Program-made: the position numbers and the translations under genes
Origin: JBBIII01 sp037446575
GTDB lineage: Bacteria; Bacteroidota; Ignavibacteria; UBA10030
Length of the DNA stretch: 20,437 nucleotides
NCBI GenBank assembly: GCA_037446575.1
Contig: JBBIII010000048.1
Coordinates: 1 to 20,437, forward strand
Direction: 5' to 3'
Notes under the pieces: generated by a model
What the model was told of the DNA's origin: nothing
The model's database searches: none
Seen by the model: the letters and a program-made list of their open reading frames with translations, nothing else
Shown: positions 15,249 through 20,437 of the stretch, piece by piece
How the letters are laid out: every line of letters begins with the position of its first letter
How positions within the stretch are numbered: the first letter of the stretch is position 1

Positions 15249-17102
15249 TTATGTTCTTCCAAATCGTTTATCCAGCTCCTCTAATGGAATTTTAATAATA
15301 ACAGGTCTTCCATGTGGACATATATAAGGCATTTTAGTTAGGAACAATTGTTCTATTAATACAAGCATCTCATTTATATTTAATCTATCGCCAGCTTTTA
15401 TTGCCGCTTTGCATGCAAATGATTTTGCTAAGTTATCATGTATATCCTTAATTCCAGCGTTTTCGTTATTCTTAAACTCGTCCAATATTTCCTGCAATAT
15501 TTTCTTTTCATTTCCAATTCTTACATCGGCAGGAATTCCATCTATCAGAATCGTATTTTTTCCGAACAATCTCATATCAAAACCTAACTGAGTTAAGGAC
15601 GATAAAAGTTCTTTTACAAGCGAATAATCGCTTGCATTTAGTTCAATTGTTTCTGGAAATAAAAGCCGTTGCGATGATGGCAAGCTATTTTCAAAATTAG
15701 CCGATACACGCTCATATAATATTCTTTCGTGAGCAACATGCTGATCAATTATTATCAACCCATTATGTATTTGTGAAATAATATATTTATTGTGCAACTG
15801 CCAGATTGGTCTATTATCTGGTGCGTGTTCACCAGGCATTTGCTGAGAAAGAATGCGATTTAATGATTGCGTTTTTTGCCTATGATCGAATTGTAAATCA
15901 GCGGAAAGCTGAGATGTCGATTCCTCAAGTCCTATAATGTTTGGAATTGATGGAATAGCTGACTCGATATTTTGTAAATCTGGTTTTATCCGAAAAATAG
16001 GCGCGCTGTTTTGATTTTCGTCTCTATTCTTCCAAGGGCTTCCGCTGAATTGAATTTTAGATTCAATTGATGATATTGCATCTCCATCGTTAAAAGAGAT
16101 AGCAGGAATCAAGTCGTTTGCCGCAAGAGTTTTTCGGACGATAGATAGAATAATGCGATAAATATTAGATTCATTTTCAAACTTCACTTCCATTTTTGAT
16201 GGATGCACATTAACATCTATCTTTTGTGGATCAATTTTAAGAAACAATATAAAGAACGGAAAAGAACCTTTTACCAATAAATGTCCGTATGCTTGAAAAA
16301 CAGCATGGTTGATCATTTTACTGAAAATAAACCGATTGTTTAAATAAATAAATTGTTCATTTCTTGATTTGCGGGCATAATCTGGTCTGCCAATAAATCC
16401 ACTGACTTCCAATAATTCAGTTGACTCACTAAATTTTATCAATGAGTCATATTGCGTTTTTCCGACAACATCCATTACTCGTGTATCAATAGATTGATTT
16501 TTTAAATTAAACAGCACTTCATCATCGCTTGAATAATGCCATTCAATCTGCGGAAATGCTATAGCCATACGAATTACAACATCGGTAATGTTTTTAAGTT
16601 CGGTTTGTCGAGTTTTTAGGAAATTACGTCGGGCAGGCGTATTATAAAAAAGATTGCGAACTGTTGTACTAGTGCCACGTTCCATAGCCGTTTTTGATTT
16701 TTCTTTGACCTCATCTCCTTCTACTCGTATCAGCGTAGCAAGGTCATCATCTTCTGTCCGTGTTTTTAGTTCGACTTGTGAAACAGCCGAAATTGAAGCA
16801 AGCGCTTCGCCACGAAATCCTAAAGTTTTAATAGACTCTAAATCTTTAGAAGTTTTAATTTTACTTGTCGCGTGCCTGCGAAATGATAATGAAGCGTCTT
16901 GTTCAGACATTCCATCGCCGTTATCAATTACTTGAATTAGTGATTTCCCAGCATCTTTAACTGTGATACTAATTCTAGTTGCATTCGCATCGAGTGAGTT
17001 TTCAATTAACTCTTTAACAACAGATGCTGGACGCTGAACTACTTCACCAGCGGCAATTTTGTTTGATATTTCAGGGGATAATATTTTAATTTTGGATGAC
17101 AA
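15249..17102 (-). CDS. mutL: DNA mismatch repair protein MutL (endonuclease type)
   Basis: MutL couples mismatch recognition by MutS to strand removal. It has 617 residues. The GHKL ATPase domain (1-330) has E34 in ELIENSLDAN, DNGDGM (60-65) and TLGFRGEAL (93-101). A variable linker covers about 335-430. The C-terminal dimerisation/nuclease domain has DQHVAHERILYE, which fits the DQHA(x)2E(x)4E endonuclease motif apart from Val for the first Ala, then ACKAAIKAGDRL and ICPHGRP. It should therefore nick DNA itself, as expected in bacteria without MutH. The start codon is TTG at 17102; no ATG fits the conserved N-terminus (KIKILSPEISNKIAAGEVV). A GGAAA lies about 12 bases upstream, a weak SD. 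No mutS is in the window. Confidence 0.97.
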   Translation of the reverse strand: MSSKIKILSPEISNKIAAGEVVQRPASVVKELIENSLDANATRISITVKDAGKSLIQVIDNGDGMSEQDASLSFRRHATSKIKTSKDLESIKTLGFRGEALASISAVSQVELKTRTEDDDLATLIRVEGDEVKEKSKTAMERGTSTTVRNLFYNTPARRNFLKTRQTELKNITDVVIRMAIAFPQIEWHYSSDDEVLFNLKNQSIDTRVMDVVGKTQYDSLIKFSESTELLEVSGFIGRPDYARKSRNEQFIYLNNRFIFSKMINHAVFQAYGHLLVKGSFPFFILFLKIDPQKIDVNVHPSKMEVKFENESNIYRIILSIVRKTLAANDLIPAISFNDGDAISSIESKIQFSGSPWKNRDENQNSAPIFRIKPDLQNIESAIPSIPNIIGLEESTSQLSADLQFDHRQKTQSLNRILSQQMPGEHAPDNRPIWQLHNKYIISQIHNGLIIIDQHVAHERILYERVSANFENSLPSSQRLLFPETIELNASDYSLVKELLSSLTQLGFDMRLFGKNTILIDGIPADVRIGNEKKILQEILDEFKNNENAGIKDIHDNLAKSFACKAAIKAGDRLNINEMLVLIEQLFLTKMPYICPHGRPVIIKIPLEELDKRFGRT

Positions 17103-17152
17103 GGTTTTTGAATTTCCTATTGCTGATTGGCAATTGATTATTTATAAAATTA

Positions 17153-17347
17153 TCACTTGTGATTTAGTTTAGCTGTTTTTGCTGATGCGGCAAATATTGC
17201 AACTAATTCAAAGATTTCTCTCAAAATTATTTCTCCTTTTTCTTTGGTTATCAAATTGAGATATATTGAATTCGGCAAAGAAGTAACCAACCGGATAACA
17301 GTAATAGACATCTCTTTGGTTCGCTTTATTAATTCTTCAGAAAACAT
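17153..17347 (-). CDS. Shortened four-helix-bundle (S23-type) protein, probably an internal deletion
   Basis: A 64-residue frame between ftsY and mutL. Its N-terminus (MFSEELIKRTKEMSITVIRLV, then SLPNS) resembles the first helix of four-helix-bundle proteins of the S23 / 23S-rRNA intervening-sequence family. Its C-terminus (LREIFELVAIFAASAKTAKLN) resembles their last helix (ELxAIFVASxKTAK). Full-length members are about 115-125 residues; the central two helices with their usual SVxANxxE-type region are absent, with no frameshift or stop at the junction. It may be a decayed gene or a functional two-helix remnant. It lies 27 bases after ftsY and 50 before mutL. Confidence 0.55.
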   Translation of the reverse strand: MFSEELIKRTKEMSITVIRLVTSLPNSIYLNLITKEKGEIILREIFELVAIFAASAKTAKLNHK

Positions 17348-17374
17348 ACTATCTTTTCATTCGACAATGAAAAA

Positions 17375-18313
17375 TTAGTTCTCAAATAACGCATCGACAA
17401 ATTCCTTTATATTGAACGGCTGTAGATCGTCTATTTGTTCACCAACACCAATGAATTTAACAGGAATTTTCAGTTCGTTTACTATGGCAAGCACAATACC
17501 ACCTTTAGCAGTACCATCAAGTTTTGTTAGAACAAGTCCTGTCACGTCAACAGCAGCCGCAAAATATTTAACTTGCTGTAATCCATTTTGCCCTGTAGTT
17601 GCATCTAACACGAGCATAACTTCATGCGGGGCGCCTGGCAATCGCTTTCCCATTACTCGCTTAATTTTCTTCAATTCTTCCATAAGATTTGTTTTTGTGT
17701 GGAGTCTTCCCGCAGTATCAATAATTACAACATCTGCTTCTTTAGTGATTGCTGAATTTATAGTATCGAATGCTACTGAAGCAGGATCTGCACCTTGAGA
17801 TTGCTGAATAATATCTACGTTAGCTCGTTGCGCCCATATTTCTAATTGCTCGTTTGCGGCGGCTCGAAAAGTATCTGCCGCGCCGATAACGACTTTATAA
17901 CCAGATTGCTTATATTGATAAGCCATTTTTCCAATTGTAGTTGTTTTACCAACTCCATTTACTCCCACTATCATTATTACATGCGGTTTTGTTATGTTAT
18001 CAGGAATTTGCAGTACCGCATTATTATCTGTATCGCGTATAAGTATCGAATTAACTTCGTCTTTCAATAATGTGATGAGCTGAGAAGTAGATTCATATTT
18101 TTCTTCCTTTACACGGTGTTTTAAACGAGTTAAAATAATATTTGTAGTCTCGATACCTACATCACCTGCGATTAAAATATCTTCCAATTCACTTAGCAAC
18201 TGATCATCAATTTTACTTTTACTTATTACGAGTTGTTGAACTTTGCCGATAATCGAATCGCGTGTCTTCGTAAGTCCCGTGGTTAGCTTTTCAATTGTTT
18301 TCAGTATTCCCAT
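17375..18313 (-). CDS. ftsY: Signal recognition particle receptor FtsY
   Basis: The SRP GTPase receptor that docks ribosome-nascent chain complexes at the membrane for SecYEG insertion. It has 312 residues, consisting of the NG domain without the long acidic A domain seen in E. coli. The N domain covers 1-100. G-domain motifs: P-loop GVNGVGKTT (117-125), DTFRAAANEQL (147-157, SRP insertion box region), DTAGR (199-203), LDATTGQNG (236-244), TKLDGTAKGG (263-272) and FIGVGEQIDDLQPF (287-300). The ATG is separated from the pgsA stop by one base, so the genes are translationally coupled. Co-expression with pgsA links two membrane-biogenesis functions. Confidence 0.98.
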   Translation of the reverse strand: MGILKTIEKLTTGLTKTRDSIIGKVQQLVISKSKIDDQLLSELEDILIAGDVGIETTNIILTRLKHRVKEEKYESTSQLITLLKDEVNSILIRDTDNNAVLQIPDNITKPHVIMIVGVNGVGKTTTIGKMAYQYKQSGYKVVIGAADTFRAAANEQLEIWAQRANVDIIQQSQGADPASVAFDTINSAITKEADVVIIDTAGRLHTKTNLMEELKKIKRVMGKRLPGAPHEVMLVLDATTGQNGLQQVKYFAAAVDVTGLVLTKLDGTAKGGIVLAIVNELKIPVKFIGVGEQIDDLQPFNIKEFVDALFEN

Positions 18314-18314
18314 A

Positions 18315-18872
18315 TTACTTCACAATGTCAATATTTCTTCCAATAAACAAACGTTTAGAATAAATCCACACCGAATAAATCATTACTGCTATACTTAACC
18401 ACATTGTATATGTTAAAAGTTTCTCTAAAGCGTCTATTCTGATGGTCGCTAATAACAATACAAACGCAATTAAATTTACTGCTATTTTTCCAAGCATATT
18501 TGATTGTGGAATAATTCTTTTTTTGTGTCGGATATATAATCCGCCCGAGAAAATTAAAATATCTCTCAATAAAATAATCACAAGATACCACACAGGAAGC
18601 TCGCCAATCCAAGCTAATAATATTGCATAACCGCCTATAGCTATTTTATCAGCTAATGGGTCTATAATTTTTCCAATATCTGTTACTTGATGAAGTTTTC
18701 TTGCTAAATAACCATCAAGGAAATCCGTTGCAATTGCTATAAGAATAATTCCCACAGTCCACAGACGATGATATGGAAAATCAGCTATAAGGCAATAACC
18801 AATCGGGATAATTAAAAAAATTCGGCTTATGCTAAGAAGATTTGAGATTGTTAAATAATGGCGCATAATCAT
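18315..18872 (-). CDS. pgsA: CDP-diacylglycerol--glycerol-3-phosphate 3-phosphatidyltransferase (PgsA)
   Basis: An inner-membrane enzyme that makes phosphatidylglycerol-phosphate from CDP-diacylglycerol and glycerol-3-phosphate. It has 185 residues with about five helices. The complete CDP-alcohol phosphotransferase signature D(x)2DG(x)2AR(x)8G(x)3D(x)3D is present: D50, D53-G54, A57-R58, G67, D71, D75. The N-terminus MRHYLTISNLLSISRIFLI is typical of PgsA. The ATG at 18872 overlaps the purF stop (ATGA); a second ATG two codons later (18866) could be used instead. A related CDP-alcohol transferase activity is possible, but the length and N-terminus favour PgsA. Confidence 0.9.
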   Translation of the reverse strand: MIMRHYLTISNLLSISRIFLIIPIGYCLIADFPYHRLWTVGIILIAIATDFLDGYLARKLHQVTDIGKIIDPLADKIAIGGYAILLAWIGELPVWYLVIILLRDILIFSGGLYIRHKKRIIPQSNMLGKIAVNLIAFVLLLATIRIDALEKLLTYTMWLSIAVMIYSVWIYSKRLFIGRNIDIVK

Positions 18873-20365
18873 TGGTCATTTTCATTTTTTACAGCTTCAG
18901 TATCAATCGGAACAGGATAATTTCCATCAAAGCATGCAGTACAATAATTTCTTCCATCTTGTGAGGGGGCAGAAGCCAGAAGCTTTTCCATAGGGAGATA
19001 GGCAAGACTATCAACGCCAAGTTCTCTTCGGATTTCTTCGATATTGCCATTTAGTTGATTTGCGATCAATTCTTCTCTGCTTGGAAAATCCATGCCATAA
19101 TGACATGGAAATTTTATCGGCGGGCAAGAAACACGGAAATGCACTTCTTTTGGTTCTGCTTCTCGAATAAGTTTGACTAACTGTTTTGATGTTGTTCCAC
19201 GAACAATAGAGTCGTCAACAATTACAACTTTTTTTCCCTTTAATACACCTTTTACCGTATTAAACTTGGTTTTTACCTTTATTTCGCGATGATTTTGCTG
19301 TGGTGAAATAAATGTTCTGCCGATATAGTGACTTCGGATCAAGCCAAGCTCAAGTTTAACGTTCAATCCCTGTTTATTACTCTCACTTACATAACCTAAT
19401 GTGCAAGTATTGCTGGAATCGGGCACATTAATCACAATAACCTTATCATCCTTTGAATCAGGAACAACCGGTTTCTCACTTGCTAAAAGTTTACCTAACT
19501 TTCGTCTTACTTTATCGACATTTTCCTCAAAGACACGACTATCAGGTCGTGAGAAGTAGATATACTCAAAAATACAATGATGTGGTGTGGCAGATTTTTT
19601 TGAAGCCCAATATGATTTTATATCACCAGTTGCAATAGAATTGTCATCAATAACAATTATTTCGCCGGGTTCTACATCACGTATATACTCAGCTCCGATT
19701 ATATCGAAAGCGCATGTTTCTGAGGCAACTACATATGCTCCGTCAACTTTGCCAAGCGCAAGCGGGCGAAATCCGTGAGTATCCCGCGCCGCTATTAAAC
19801 TATTATCGGTCAGAATAACAATTGAGTATGCACCTTCGACAGTATCCAATGCTTCATTAATTTGAAGGATTTGATCCTTGTGCTTACTTCGAGCAATAAG
19901 GTGTAGGATTATTTCACTATCAGATGTCGATTGAAAAATTGTTCCTTCATTATGTAATTGATGTCTAAGGATTCTATAATTTGTAAGATTACCATTATGC
20001 GCAAGCGCAAGATTACCGCTTTTATAGTGTACGACAAAAGGTTGAATATTTGATTTGTTATCTGCAGAACCAGTAGTAGAATAGCGATTGTGTCCGATTG
20101 CGGCTTTGCCTTTTAATCCTACTTGTAAAATTTCAGCATCTTTAAACACATCGTTAACAAGTCCTTCGCCTTTATGTATATTAAAGCGCCATTTCTTTTT
20201 ATTTTCTAACCATTCTTTTGAAACAATTCCAGCCGCTTCCTGTCCCCTATGTTGTAATGCAAGTAACCCATAATAACAAAATACCGATGCTTCCGGGTGT
20301 CCGAAGACACCAAAAACACCGCAATGACAGCGCGGTTTACCTTCTATTTGAGAAATTTCGTTCAT
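18869..20365 (-). CDS. purF: Amidophosphoribosyltransferase (PurF), iron-sulfur type
   Basis: Catalyses the first committed step of purine synthesis: PRPP plus glutamine to 5-phosphoribosylamine. It has 498 residues. A 14-residue leader precedes the probable catalytic cysteine C15 (CGVFGVFG), so it should be processed as in Bacillus-type enzymes. The glutaminase domain (15-250) has HRGQEAAGI and GHNRYSTTG. The phosphoribosyltransferase domain has the PRPP loop VVIVDDSIVRGTT (380-392). Cysteines placed as ligands of a 4Fe-4S cluster are C264 (before the FEYIYFSRPDS stretch), C421 (PCHYG) and C475/C478 (YCTACF). No clear SD precedes the ATG. It heads the minus-strand gene run, and its stop overlaps the pgsA start. 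Confidence 0.97.
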   Translation of the reverse strand: MNEISQIEGKPRCHCGVFGVFGHPEASVFCYYGLLALQHRGQEAAGIVSKEWLENKKKWRFNIHKGEGLVNDVFKDAEILQVGLKGKAAIGHNRYSTTGSADNKSNIQPFVVHYKSGNLALAHNGNLTNYRILRHQLHNEGTIFQSTSDSEIILHLIARSKHKDQILQINEALDTVEGAYSIVILTDNSLIAARDTHGFRPLALGKVDGAYVVASETCAFDIIGAEYIRDVEPGEIIVIDDNSIATGDIKSYWASKKSATPHHCIFEYIYFSRPDSRVFEENVDKVRRKLGKLLASEKPVVPDSKDDKVIVINVPDSSNTCTLGYVSESNKQGLNVKLELGLIRSHYIGRTFISPQQNHREIKVKTKFNTVKGVLKGKKVVIVDDSIVRGTTSKQLVKLIREAEPKEVHFRVSCPPIKFPCHYGMDFPSREELIANQLNGNIEEIRRELGVDSLAYLPMEKLLASAPSQDGRNYCTACFDGNYPVPIDTEAVKNENDQ

Positions 20366-20437
20366 GATGTTGGTAAGATACGAAAAAAATGGCGGGCTAA
20401 CAAAAAATAAAAAAGGAGAAAACCTGAAAAGATTTTC
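20366..20437. other. Upstream region of purF; possible start of a divergent gene
   Basis: On the plus strand AAGGAG (20413-20418) is followed after 5 bases by CTG AAA AGA TTT (20424 onward), which would read M-K-R-F if CTG were a start. This looks like the beginning of a secreted or membrane protein gene, but there is no ATG and the window ends after five codons. No promoter for purF was identified. Confidence 0.25.

Noticed and set aside
17412..17798. A 128-codon plus-strand open frame inside ftsY
   Set aside because: It lies opposite the highly conserved FtsY G domain and shows no independent signal.

Overview
The window is AT-rich bacterial chromosome with tight gene packing. It has one block of plus-strand genes (433-10910) meeting one block of minus-strand genes (11018-20365) tail to tail at about 10.95 kb. 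My best guess for the source is the Bacteroidota/Chlorobi side of the tree, perhaps an Ignavibacteria-like lineage. This rests on low GC, a mixture of genes with and without Shine-Dalgarno (SD) sequences, secreted plant-polysaccharide enzymes, and a small secreted protein with a fibronectin-type-III-like domain. It is an inference; no marker gene here proves it.

Region 1 (1-5616). The 3' end of a tRNA, probably tRNA-Ser, is followed by about 400 bases with no convincing gene. Then come three secreted xylan enzymes in a row: a GH67 alpha-glucuronidase, a GH30 xylanase with an N-terminal CBM22-like domain, and a GH10 endo-beta-1,4-xylanase. Together they can break a glucuronoxylan: GH10 and GH30 cut the backbone, and GH67 removes (4-O-methyl)glucuronic acid from the ends of the products.

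Region 2 (5739-10371). A probable operon holds a 55-residue two-helix membrane protein (too short for most gene callers), a full-length NfeD membrane serine protease, its usual partner slipin (stomatin/SPFH family), and a 782-residue homologue of family B DNA polymerase. The last is clearly related to PolB over most of its length, but key residues of both the 3'-5' exonuclease and the polymerase sites are replaced. It looks like a catalytically dead polymerase and is the most unusual gene in the window.

Region 3 (10372-10979). A 335-base spacer, a cold-shock protein gene with a start defined by a good SD, and a strong intrinsic terminator.

Region 4 (20365 down to 11018, minus strand). A housekeeping run reads purF, pgsA, ftsY, a shortened four-helix-bundle (S23-type) gene, mutL, a UbiA-family prenyltransferase resembling decaprenyl-phosphate phosphoribosyltransferase, a DUF362 protein and an EamA-type transporter. 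Most of these overlap, abut or lie within about 50 bases of each other. A separate small secreted protein gene with its own terminator and a Maf nucleotide pyrophosphatase complete the strand. The last 72 bases are the region upstream of purF and may contain the beginning of a divergent plus-strand gene cut by the window edge.
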